From: Halobacteriales archaeon QH_10_67_13
GTDB taxonomy: Archaea; Halobacteriota; Halobacteria; Halobacteriales; Haloarculaceae
DNA: 26,813 bases
Reading direction: 5' to 3'
Assembly (NCBI GenBank): GCA_003021335.1
Contig: PXQL01000021.1
Span: 1 to 26,813, forward strand
Below are positions 8,006-14,175 of the stretch, in pieces (position 1 is the stretch's first letter; every line of letters begins with the position of its first letter). Made by a program: the position numbers and the translations under genes. The notes under the pieces were generated by a model. The model saw only the letters and a program-made list of their open reading frames with translations, had not been told where the DNA came from and did not search any database.

Positions 8006-8339
8006 GCGCCTCGGCCAGCAGCTCGGTGATCCCGACGATCTCGATGTCTGCTTCGTAGCCGCCGGTCTTGCGGCCGTCCTCGTACATCGTCATGCACATC
8101 GGGCAGGCGACGACGAACTTCTCGATCGTGTCGCCGGCGGCCGTATCCTCGAGGGCCTCGCGGAGTCGCTCCTCGCTTGGCTTTGGCTCCTCGTCGTAGT
8201 CGTACCAGAGCCCGCCGCGAATCCGGTCGTACACGCCGTAGACGAACACGACGATCGCGAGCACCGAGAGAAACCAGAAGACCGCCTCTTGGACCGGGCC
8301 GATCTGCCAGAATGTCTCGCGGGTGACCTCGGCGCTCAT
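7980..8339 (-). CDS. Miniaturised heterodisulfide-reductase-like Fe-S membrane protein (internal deletion)
   Basis: 119 aa. Residues 1-40 (TRETFWQIGPVQEAVFWFLS and one hydrophobic helix ending VYGVYDRI) match how the large haloarchaeal HdrD/GlpC-like Fe-S oxidoreductases begin. Residues ~43-112 (DYDEEPKPSEERLREALED, then VVACPMCMTMYEDGRKTGGY and IEIVGITELLAEAL) match how they end. The full-length family has roughly 700 residues, with further membrane helices, two 4Fe-4S motifs and cysteine-rich CCG domains in between; all of that is absent here. The two ends are fused in frame near 8215-8222. Only CPMC remains, so electron transfer is unlikely. It may be a relic that stayed in frame, or a small anchored regulator. 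The start at 8339 is the Met just before the family N-terminus. Confidence 0.65.
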   Translation of the reverse strand: MSAEVTRETFWQIGPVQEAVFWFLSVLAIVVFVYGVYDRIRGGLWYDYDEEPKPSEERLREALEDTAAGDTIEKFVVACPMCMTMYEDGRKTGGYEADIEIVGITELLAEALTEPRAAT

Positions 8340-8499
8340 CGGTTCGCTCCGAGCGCGATCCCCGCCTCCAGAGTGGGTCGACCGGCCGAGCACCCGTGTC
8401 CACGTATCGTCGGCGCACACGAGCGGAGATAATTGACCGTTTCGCCGGCTGCTCGCCGGCCGGCGGAGAGATTTTACTCGCGGGGCACGCATATGGCGT
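8340..8499. other. Divergent intergenic region
   Basis: Lies between the mini Fe-S gene (minus) and the frameshifted small gene (plus). The plus side has a TATA-like ATTTTACT at 8471-8478, about 26 bases before the ATG at 8500. On the minus side the best TATA-like element (near 8425-8434) is about 90 bases from the start, which is too far for a leaderless message. Confidence 0.4.
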
Positions 8500-8803
8500 A
8501 TGACCGAGCGGACCGACGAGCTCAGAGACCTGTTTCGATCGGTGACCGGCACGGAGGAGGTAACCGACGAGCAGGAGCTCTCGGACGGGGACGCCCCGGA
8601 CCCCGAGGAGCGGCTCGCCGCGATCGTCGGGAAGATGCGCGAGCGGTACGAGTTCGCGACCGATCGCCCGACGGAGACGTACGTCCGAATCGTCCGGCTG
8701 TACCACGAGGGACGCCGACCTGTCAAAGCGGATGACCGAGCGCGCGCGCGAGAACGAACTCAAAGAGGTGACCGACGACGCCGAGGTCGGCGTCGACTTT
8801 TGA
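8500..8803 (+). pseudogene. Small haloarchaeal protein, possibly conditioned-medium-induced-protein-4-like, frameshifted
   Basis: The first 70 residues (MTERTDELRDLFRSVTGTEE, acidic middle, ERLAAIVGKMRERYEFATD, then TYVRIVRLYHE) are typical haloarchaeal coding sequence. In the annotated frame the next residues turn into Arg-rich nonsense. Moving one frame at the GGG near 8710-8713 restores an acidic tail, DADLSKRMTERARENELKEV...VGVDF, ending at TGA 8801-8803. Removing one G therefore gives a 100-aa protein. The N-terminus resembles the Haloferax conditioned-medium-induced protein 4 family, but that link is tentative. The start is supported by a TATA-like element about 26 bases upstream. The lesion may be a real frameshift or a sequencing error. 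Confidence 0.6.
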
Positions 8804-8836
8804 GCTGCGGGTTATTCGAAGCAAACGTCTTAGCGG

Positions 8837-8998
8837 ATGTCGAACGCCAACCAGCGGCAGTCGCGCGGAAAAAACAGGAAGTTTAGCGTCTTCGGTGCAG
8901 GGCGCTACGCCCCCTTCCCCAGCGAGGGCCGGAGGCGCGAGCAGAGGGGATACAGCGCCCGTCATCAGTTTTATTTCCACTGTCTGGCACGGCCTTAG
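8837..8998 (+). CDS. Possible 53-aa basic small protein
   Basis: An ATG at 8837 opens a 53-codon frame (MSNANQRQSRGKNRKFSVFG...) with a basic, Arg-rich composition unlike the acidic neighbours. A weak TTATTC lies about 25 bases upstream. The second half overlaps the hairpin-rich relic that follows, so this could be a gene start cut off by the inserted element or just chance. No family recognised. Confidence 0.2.
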   Translation: MSNANQRQSRGKNRKFSVFGAGRYAPFPSEGRRREQRGYSARHQFYFHCLARP

Positions 8999-9322
8999 GC
9001 CCCCGGCGGTCGAACATGATGGTAGGACACTCATTACGCGTCCGACGGTATTCAAACGTGGTTCGAAACGGCAAAGCCGTTTCGTCATCACAAAAGACCG
9101 CTGGTCTTTCGAACGACGACACGAAGCGTGCATCGGCGGGTGTGGCCAAGTGTCAAATCGGTCGGAGGGAGACACTCCGAACCGTCCGTGAAGGAAAACC
9201 GCCTGCGGGGTCCGAACCCAATATGCCCGCGTCGGGGACACGCTCTGACGCAGAACCAGGAAGCCCCGACCTCTACAAACGAGGGCCGACCAGGCCCAAG
9301 CGCGGTCGGTCGGGACAGTTCA
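8884..9322 (+). mobile_element. Decayed IS200/IS605 (IS1341-type) element or MITE
   Basis: A 440-base stretch with no intact gene but much secondary structure: GGGCG-CTA-CGCCC (8900-8912), a 9-bp stem CGAAACGGC-AAA-GCCGTTTCG (9064-9084), AAAGACC-GCT-GGTCTTT (9093-9109), and a distal CCCGACC (from about 9264) that can pair with GGTCGGG just before ACAGTTCAC at the right end. Short frames near 9145-9270 read GRRETLRTVREGKPPAG and AEPGSPDL, which resemble the degenerate C-terminal tails of haloarchaeal TnpB proteins. The GAAGCCCCGACCTC start and GTTCAC end look like the 3' hairpin of such elements. The right end abuts the stop codon of the Hsp20 gene. The match is from memory, so the class is moderate confidence. 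Confidence 0.45.
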
Positions 9323-9704
9323 CACGTCGATGCTCGTCGCGCCGGCGCCGTCGAGGCGCTCGAAGGTAACCTCGAGGACACCGTTGTTGTAGCTCGCGCT
9401 CGCGGAGTGTTCGTCAACGCGACCGGGCAGAGAGATGCGCTCGCTGTACTCCCGGTCCGGGCCGCCGGCCTCGAGGCTGAGCGTCTCGGTCGACGCCCGG
9501 GACGTCTGCGACCACCCGGATCTCGTCGTCGGTTTTCTGAACGTCGGCGTGAACGTCGCGGCCGCCTCGACCGCCGGAACCGGCCGACCGGTCGACACGG
9601 AAGTTCGCTCCAGCGTTCGGGCCCATCATCTCGTTCATCATCCGCTCGAGTTCGTCAAACAGCTCGTCGAACGGATCGTCGCGGTCATCGCGATCGTCTC
9701 TCAT
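9320..9704 (-). pseudogene. Hsp20/alpha-crystallin family chaperone with an out-of-frame internal deletion
   Basis: The start at 9704 gives MRDDRDDRDDPFDELFDELE and ERMMNEMMGPNAG, then VHADVQKTDDEIRVVADVPGVD, the start of an alpha-crystallin domain. After VPGVD the frame is lost; the rest continues one frame over as TETLSLEAGGPDREYSERIS, LPGRVDEHSASASYNNGVLE and VTFERL to the stop at 9320. Against other small haloarchaeal Hsp20s, about eight residues between PGVD and the next strand are missing, so roughly 23 bases appear deleted near 9488-9492. Losing a core strand plus the frame should abolish function. The 3' end touches the mobile-element relic. The gene diverges from the zinc-finger gene over 75 bases. 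Confidence 0.75.
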
Positions 9705-9751
9705 ACAAATTGTTGTTCCCAGTCGCGTGAAAGGCTTTCGCAAGCGGGTCC

Positions 9752-9759
9752 TTTTATAT
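9752..9759 (+). promoter_or_regulatory. TATA element for the HVO_0476-family gene, possibly shared with hsp20
   Basis: TTTTATAT lies about 25 bases before the ATG at 9780. The complement, ATATAAAA, is also TATA-like and could serve the diverging hsp20 gene with a short leader. Confidence 0.6.
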
Positions 9760-9779
9760 CGGGGTGTCCTACTCAAAGT

Positions 9780-10430
9780 ATGAGCGAGACGAGCCGACGA
9801 GTGGGCCTGTCCTGTCCGGCCTGCTCTGCCGACCGACCGGTCGGACACGAGGTACTCAGCGAGGGAAGCGGCCAGGCGACGGTCCGGTGTACGGCCTGCG
9901 GTCACACCCACAAGCGGTCGCTGCCCGACGAGCGGACCGTTAGTCGGCGGGTCGTCGTCTCCCAGGAGGGCGAGTCGTTCACCACAACCACCGAGATCCC
10001 GGCCGAGGAGGCGTTGTCGGTCGGCGAGGAGTTTCTCATCGAGACCGAGAAGGCGTTCGTGACCGCCCGGATCACCAGCCTCGAACTTGAGGGCGGCCGC
10101 ACGGAGTCGGCCCCGGCCGAGGCCGTCGAGACGGTCTGGAGCCGCGCGGTCGGGAACGTGGTCGTCGACGTGACCGCCCACCCGAAATCCGGGGCACGCG
10201 AGGGGACTCGGAGCCTGGAGCTGCGGGTACCGGGCGATTACGAGTTCGTCGTCGGCGAGGCCGACGAGCTCGGCGGGGAGTCCTTTACCGTCGAGGGGAT
10301 CTACGTCCGCGACGACGCGACCGGCTACGAGTTCGACAAGTTAGGTTACGACGGCGACGCTGCGCTGGCGAAGGACGTGAAGCGACTGTATGTCCGCGAC
10401 GAGTCGACGACCGCCTGGTCGGCCTGGTGA
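9780..10430 (+). CDS. HVO_0476-family zinc-finger protein
   Basis: Conserved archaeal protein of 216 aa and unknown biochemical role. The N-terminus is a zinc ribbon with CPAC (Cys12, Cys15) and CTAC (Cys37, Cys40). The remainder is a mixed alpha/beta region containing VSRRVVVSQEGESFTTTTEI, IETEKAFVTARITSLELEGG and YDGDAALAKDVKRLYVRDES, blocks I associate with the HVO_0476 family. The start at 9780 is backed by the TATA element about 25 bases upstream. A methyltransferase gene starts three bases after its stop, so they are co-transcribed. The ribbon suggests nucleic-acid or ribosome contact, but this is inference. Confidence 0.85.
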   Translation: MSETSRRVGLSCPACSADRPVGHEVLSEGSGQATVRCTACGHTHKRSLPDERTVSRRVVVSQEGESFTTTTEIPAEEALSVGEEFLIETEKAFVTARITSLELEGGRTESAPAEAVETVWSRAVGNVVVDVTAHPKSGAREGTRSLELRVPGDYEFVVGEADELGGESFTVEGIYVRDDATGYEFDKLGYDGDAALAKDVKRLYVRDESTTAWSAW

Positions 10431-10433
10431 CCG

Positions 10434-11051
10434 ATGGCCCGGCGCCGCGACCGGATGGTCCGGCGGCTCCGGGACCGGGTCGAGGTGAGCGACCGGGTCG
10501 CGGCCGCACTCAGACGAGTGCCCCGCGGCGAGTTCGTTCCCGACGCGCGGGCCGACCGGGCCCACGCCGACCGACCGCTCCCAATCGGCGAGGGACAGAC
10601 GATCAGCGCGCCACACGTGGTTGCGCTGATGGCCGACCGACTCGACGCGACGACGGGCGATCGCGTCCTCGAGGTCGGGACCGGCTGTGGCTATCACGCC
10701 GCCGTTACCGCGGAGCTGGTCGGCGCCGACGGCGTCTACACCGTCGAACGGAACCCAACGCTCGCGGATCGTGCCCGCGAGCACCTCGCCGAGACCGGTT
10801 ACGGGGCGGTCTCGGTACGGACAGCCGACGGCCGGGTGGGCTGGACCGAGCACGCCCCCTACGATCGGGCGTACCTGACCTGCGCCGCCGAGGCGTTTCC
10901 GCCGGGCGTCCGCGAGCAGGTCCGACCCGGCGGAATCGTGCTTGGGCCGATCGGCGACCGCCGCCAGCGCTTGGTCGGCGGGCGAGTTCGATCGGACGGC
11001 TCGCTCGACCGGACCAACCACGGGCCGGTTCGGTTCGTCCGACTCCGGTAG
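10434..11051 (+). CDS. pcm: Protein-L-isoaspartate O-methyltransferase
   Basis: Repairs damaged proteins by methylating isoaspartate residues with S-adenosylmethionine. The 205-aa protein has the family hallmarks: RVPRGEFVP (28-36), the active-site loop IGEGQTISAPHVVA (51-64, Ser58 equivalent to the catalytic-loop serine) and SAM motif I VLEVGTGCGYHAA (78-90), then the acidic E in YTVER that binds the ribose. Motif II is visible as APYDRAYLTCAA and motif III as QVRPGGIVLGPIG. The length is normal. It starts three bases after the zinc-finger gene, in one operon, and a divergent paralogue follows. Confidence 0.92.
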   Translation: MARRRDRMVRRLRDRVEVSDRVAAALRRVPRGEFVPDARADRAHADRPLPIGEGQTISAPHVVALMADRLDATTGDRVLEVGTGCGYHAAVTAELVGADGVYTVERNPTLADRAREHLAETGYGAVSVRTADGRVGWTEHAPYDRAYLTCAAEAFPPGVREQVRPGGIVLGPIGDRRQRLVGGRVRSDGSLDRTNHGPVRFVRLR

Positions 11052-11111
11052 ACGCCGGGGCAATCAGGTCGGCTCCGGGACGTTCATTACCGTCGGGGTC
11101 CTGCGATACAC

Positions 11112-11837
11112 ATGGAGCCGGCGGTCCTGCGCGATGACATGGTCGACAGCCTCGAACACGAGAGCAAGGGCTGTGTCCGCAGCGAGGCCGTCTCTGTTGC
11201 GATGCGTTCGACGCCGCGGCATCTGTTCGTCGAGGAGGACCGAGGGGCCTACGCCGACCGACCGTTCGAGCGGTTTGGCACGCGGGTGCTGGCCCCGAGC
11301 ACGGTCGGGCGGCTACTCGAGTTGCTCGCCCCGGAGCGTGGAGAGTCCGTGCTCGTCGTCGGCGTGGGGGTGGGCTACACCGCCGGCGTGCTCGCGGAAA
11401 TCGTCGGTCCCCGGAACGTCCAGGCGATCGACATCGCCCGGCGGCTGGTCTACGAGGCCCGGGAGAACCTGGCCGCGGCCGGCTACGAGGCCGTGTTCGT
11501 CGACCGTCGAGACGGCAAGGACGGTCTGCCCGAGTACGCACCCTACGACAAGATTCTGCTTGAGGCGGCGGCCGTACGGCCTCCGCGGGCACTGTTTGAC
11601 CAGCTCGCTCCCGACGGACATCTTGTAATGCCGCTGGGCGCGACCGACCAGTCGCTCGCGGTCGTCGACGACGAGATCACGGAGTTCGGCGGCTGTGCGT
11701 TCGCGCCGATGCTCGTCGAGGGCGAACAAGCAGAGACACTCGAGCGAAATCGTACGCGCCGCGAGGACCGCGAGTTCGCCCGTCAACACGACGACAAGCG
11801 CCGGGGCTGGGAGCTCGACTGGATCGACTGGGAGTAA
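11112..11837 (+). CDS. Divergent protein-L-isoaspartate methyltransferase paralogue
   Basis: A 241-aa paralogue of the preceding gene: MRSTPRHLFVEED (31-43), motif I SVLVVGVGVGYTAGVLAE (79-96), motif II-like APYDKILLEAAA and a motif III-like QLAPDGHLVMPLG. The family catalytic loop GQTIS is replaced by RFGTRVLAPSTVG, so the usual active-site serine context is altered, and an extra charged C-terminal tail (RREDREFARQHDDKRRGW) is present. It probably still binds SAM but may methylate a different target. Such tandem pairs occur in other haloarchaea. There are 60 bases between the two genes, so read-through is possible. Confidence 0.85.
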   Translation: MEPAVLRDDMVDSLEHESKGCVRSEAVSVAMRSTPRHLFVEEDRGAYADRPFERFGTRVLAPSTVGRLLELLAPERGESVLVVGVGVGYTAGVLAEIVGPRNVQAIDIARRLVYEARENLAAAGYEAVFVDRRDGKDGLPEYAPYDKILLEAAAVRPPRALFDQLAPDGHLVMPLGATDQSLAVVDDEITEFGGCAFAPMLVEGEQAETLERNRTRREDREFARQHDDKRRGWELDWIDWE

Positions 11838-11867
11838 CGGGACCACACGGGCTTACACCGGTAGCGA

Positions 11868-12131
11868 GGCAAAAGCCCACGACTGTAGTCGTAGGATGAA
11901 GCCAACACCCGGCGAAATCTTGAATATTGAGACGCACATCGACTGTGATGCCGAGTCCGAGGTAAGGATATGCACCCCTTGCGGGGGAAGATGAAGCCCG
12001 CTATCTCGGTCGGGGGCCGTACTGGCACGGCCCACAACCTCACCGTGCGGTGCGACGAGTGGGGAACCTCCCGAGGTCGGGGCACGGTCTGTGACCGTGG
12101 AACCCCACGACTTCAGTCGTGGGAGGATGTC
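11868..12131 (+). mobile_element. TnpB-less IS200/IS605-type miniature element
   Basis: A 264-base element between pcm2 and the pilin-like gene. Both ends carry the same palindrome core: CCCACGACT-GT-AGTCGTAGG (11876-11895, one mismatch) and CCCACGACT-TC-AGTCGTGGG (12104-12123, perfect), the latter followed by AGGATGTCA, an ending I associate with haloarchaeal IS1341/IS605 elements. No transposase or TnpB frame lies inside; the only frame is a 32-codon stretch from 11896. It is best read as a MITE-like derivative. The inner half is dense in hairpins and is listed separately as a possible RNA. Confidence 0.65.
11973..12123 (+). ncRNA. Candidate omegaRNA/reRNA-like structured RNA
   Basis: Six small stems follow one another: CCCC-TTGC-GGGG (11975-11986), GGGCCGT-ACTGGC-ACGGCCC (12014-12033), CACCG-TG-CGGTG (12041-12052), CCTC-CC-GAGG (12067-12076), CACGGTC-TGT-GACCGTG (12083-12099) and the terminal palindrome (12104-12123). 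In IS605/IS1341 elements the scaffold of the TnpB guide RNA is read from exactly this 3' part, with the guide taken from the flank just outside. Transcription is not shown by the sequence, and no nuclease is encoded here, so function would need TnpB supplied elsewhere. Confidence 0.35.
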
Positions 12132-12139
12132 AGGGGCCG

Positions 12140-12580
12140 CTACCGATCGATCACCAGAATCGCCGTGTTCTCGCGGCGGTCGGTGTACTCACCGTCGGGC
12201 GGTTTCACCTCAAGTTCGATCGTCCCCTGGCGCTGGTTCGGCCCGAGCCGCGGGGTAAGATCGAGTTCGACGGTGCCGTTCTGTCCGGTCGCCCCGGTCG
12301 CGAGTTCGGGCAGCGCAGCCGTGCCCCCGCTCGCGACGACGGTCGCGTCCGCGACCGGACGGCCGTCCGCGTCGACGACGGTGACGGTCACGGTCGAGCC
12401 GCCCGGCTCGATGATCTCTGGCTCCGGCCGGGTGTCGAGCTCGGTCACGCCCATCGTGTCGAGCCCGGAGAGAACGTTCATCATGACGCCGAGGCTAGCC
12501 GCGCCGACCACGAGCGCGATCACGAGCCTGATCGGGAGCCCCTCGATCGCACGGGTGTCCTGTCGAAGCGACGGAGACAT
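12140..12580 (-). CDS. Pilin-like membrane-anchored protein with an Ig/carboxypeptidase-regulatory-like domain
   Basis: 146 aa. The N-terminal basic segment RAIEGLPIR is followed by one hydrophobic helix (LVIALVVGAASLGVMMNVL), a layout like type IV pilins and their relatives. The outer part (about 55-146) is a beta-rich domain of the CarboxypepD-regulatory/Big type: PGGSTVTVTVVDADGRPVAD, GTAALPELATGATGQNGTVE, IELEVKPPDGEY. It is likely a surface-facing single-pass protein. GGTTTACC on the minus strand (12606-12613) is a plausible TATA element about 29 bases before the ATG. The 3' end abuts the miniature transposon element. No specific function recognised. Confidence 0.7.
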   Translation of the reverse strand: MSPSLRQDTRAIEGLPIRLVIALVVGAASLGVMMNVLSGLDTMGVTELDTRPEPEIIEPGGSTVTVTVVDADGRPVADATVVASGGTAALPELATGATGQNGTVELDLTPRLGPNQRQGTIELEVKPPDGEYTDRRENTAILVIDR

Positions 12581-12605
12581 AACCCGGAGTGGTTCCGGGC
12601 TCTCT

Positions 12606-12613
12606 GGTAAACC
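12606..12613 (-). promoter_or_regulatory. TATA-like element for the pilin-like gene
   Basis: GGTTTACC on the minus strand is about 29 bases from the ATG at 12580. It overlaps the 47-base gap to the upstream aminopeptidase gene. Confidence 0.4.
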
Positions 12614-12627
12614 CTCGGACCCTCGAG

Positions 12628-13587
12628 CTATCGGGGGCCCTCGGCGGGGAGCTCGACGGGCTCACCGTCGGCGTAGACGGTCGGATCGGTGAGGATCCCG
12701 TCGAGGTGGACGGGCGCGACCACGTCGCCGCCGATACCGTGATCGTCGCCGATCGCCACGTGGACCGTGCCGGCGGCTTTCTCGTCGAGCAACACGGAGC
12801 CGAGCAGCTCCGTCACTCCGACGTTTGTGCCGATCCCGACCTCCGCGAGGTTATAGGCGTCCTCCTCGACCGACTCGGCGGCCGCCGCGAGCTCGCCGGC
12901 GAGGGCGTCGTCCTCGACTGTCGTCACCTGACCGTCCGTGACCTCGAAGGCGATCCGCTGGTCGGGCCCGAGCCGGCCGTGTGGCATCATCGTGCCGTCG
13001 ACGACGACCCGCCCCTCGCCGGTCGCGGGGCTGAGAAAGACCTCGCCGGCCGGGAGGTTCGAGAACGCCCCCGGCTCGTGGACGAGCCCGGTGTCCTCGC
13101 GCCAGGAGCGATCGCCGGTTTGGACAGTGAGGTCCGTTCCCTGCGGGGTCGTGATCCGGAGTTGGTCTGCGTCGCCGACCTGCTCGAAGAGCCGGCGACA
13201 GGCGGCCCCGATCGCCTTGTAGTCGGCCTCAAGACCGACCCCAAACACCTCTTCGGTGATCCCCGGGAGCGTCGCCATCCGGGTGCCGGCCTCGGTCGCC
13301 TCGACGCGGGCGGTGGTGTGGCTCAGGCTCTTGGTCGTCGGGGCGAGCGCGACGTCGGCGCCGGCGAGTGCCGCCGCGACCGGCGCCGGCGGTTCCTCGC
13401 CGTGTTGGTTCCCGACCGGGTACCGCGCGATCGTCACGTCGTCGGTGATCGTTTCGGCCGCCTCGTAGAGCGCGTTGGCGATCGGCTCGCGCCTGGCGTC
13501 GGTGACGATCGCACACGATTCCTCTGGGGCGAGCGCGAGACACTGTGACAGCGTCCGCTCGGCCGGTGCGTCGAGACCATCATCCAT
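12628..13587 (-). CDS. M29-family aminopeptidase (AmpS/aminopeptidase T-like)
   Basis: Predicted metallo-aminopeptidase that removes N-terminal residues from peptides, 319 aa. Start chosen at the Met of MDDGLDAPAERTLSQCL; upstream codons to 13761 read as basic, non-haloarchaeal sequence and overlap the thioesterase start. Family features are TLPGITEEVFGVGLEADYKA, the ligand-bearing blocks VVVDGTMMPHGRLG, NLAEVGIGTN (Glu), GTVHVAIGDDHGIGG (His) and the last PVHLDGIL (His, Asp). The N-terminal part is shorter than in bacterial AmpS (about 400 aa). It could cooperate with the peptide importer in nitrogen salvage, but that is only context. Confidence 0.85.
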   Translation of the reverse strand: MDDGLDAPAERTLSQCLALAPEESCAIVTDARREPIANALYEAAETITDDVTIARYPVGNQHGEEPPAPVAAALAGADVALAPTTKSLSHTTARVEATEAGTRMATLPGITEEVFGVGLEADYKAIGAACRRLFEQVGDADQLRITTPQGTDLTVQTGDRSWREDTGLVHEPGAFSNLPAGEVFLSPATGEGRVVVDGTMMPHGRLGPDQRIAFEVTDGQVTTVEDDALAGELAAAAESVEEDAYNLAEVGIGTNVGVTELLGSVLLDEKAAGTVHVAIGDDHGIGGDVVAPVHLDGILTDPTVYADGEPVELPAEGPR

Positions 13588-13673
13588 ACACGTGAGTCGG
13601 CCGGCCGGGCAAAAGGCGTTTCTCCCGGAGCCGAGATCGACGGGGGTTTGTCCGGCGCGAGCCGACAGGAAGT

Positions 13674-14153
13674 ATGGATGAGACGGTCCGGCTGAGCGAC
13701 TCGCGTACGGAGATGACCGAGCTCCTGTTGCCCGACGAGACGAACACGCTCGGGCGGGCACTCGGCGGGACAGTGTTACACTGGATGGATATCTGTGGAG
13801 CGATCGCGGCGATGCGGCTCTCGAACCGGCAGTGTGTCACCGCGTCGATCGACCACGTCGATTTCATCGCTCCCATCGACATCGGCGAAATCGTGGGCGT
13901 CACCGCCTACGCGTTCAATACGGGCGAGACGAGCATCGACGTGAAAGTCGATGTCCGGGCCGAGGATCCGCTCAACGGCGGCGCCCGGGACGCGACCTCG
14001 TCGTTTCTGACCTTCGTCGCCGTCAACGAGGACGGAACACCGACGCCCGTTCCAGAGCTCGTCTGCGAGACCGAGGAGGAGACCGAGCTCCGCGCACAAG
14101 CTGTCGCCGAGCGTGAGCGCGAACTCGAGCGGCTCGTCGAGCGTATGGACTGA
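13674..14153 (+). CDS. Acyl-CoA thioesterase (hotdog fold, YciA/BFIT type)
   Basis: Hydrolyses acyl-CoA to free acid and CoA. At 159 aa it has one hotdog domain with NTLGRALGGTVLHWMDICGAIAAMR, in which the Asn/Gly...Met-Asp helix carries the catalytic Asp, then SIDHVDFIAPIDIGEIV and the strand SSFLTFVAVNEDG. The last 35 residues are a Glu/Arg-rich helix (EEETELRAQAVAERERELER), commonly involved in oligomer contacts. It is transcribed away from the aminopeptidase (86 bases between starts) and converges on scpA with only 22 bases between stops. Acyl-chain preference cannot be read from the sequence. Confidence 0.9.
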   Translation: MDETVRLSDSRTEMTELLLPDETNTLGRALGGTVLHWMDICGAIAAMRLSNRQCVTASIDHVDFIAPIDIGEIVGVTAYAFNTGETSIDVKVDVRAEDPLNGGARDATSSFLTFVAVNEDGTPTPVPELVCETEEETELRAQAVAERERELERLVERMD

Positions 14154-14175
14154 CACCCCGCGTGCGACCACAGAG

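Noticed and set aside
12589..13548. Long plus-strand open frame across the aminopeptidase gene
   Set aside because: It is the antisense shadow of a clear M29 gene; the translation has no recognisable domain and its bias comes from the high GC content.
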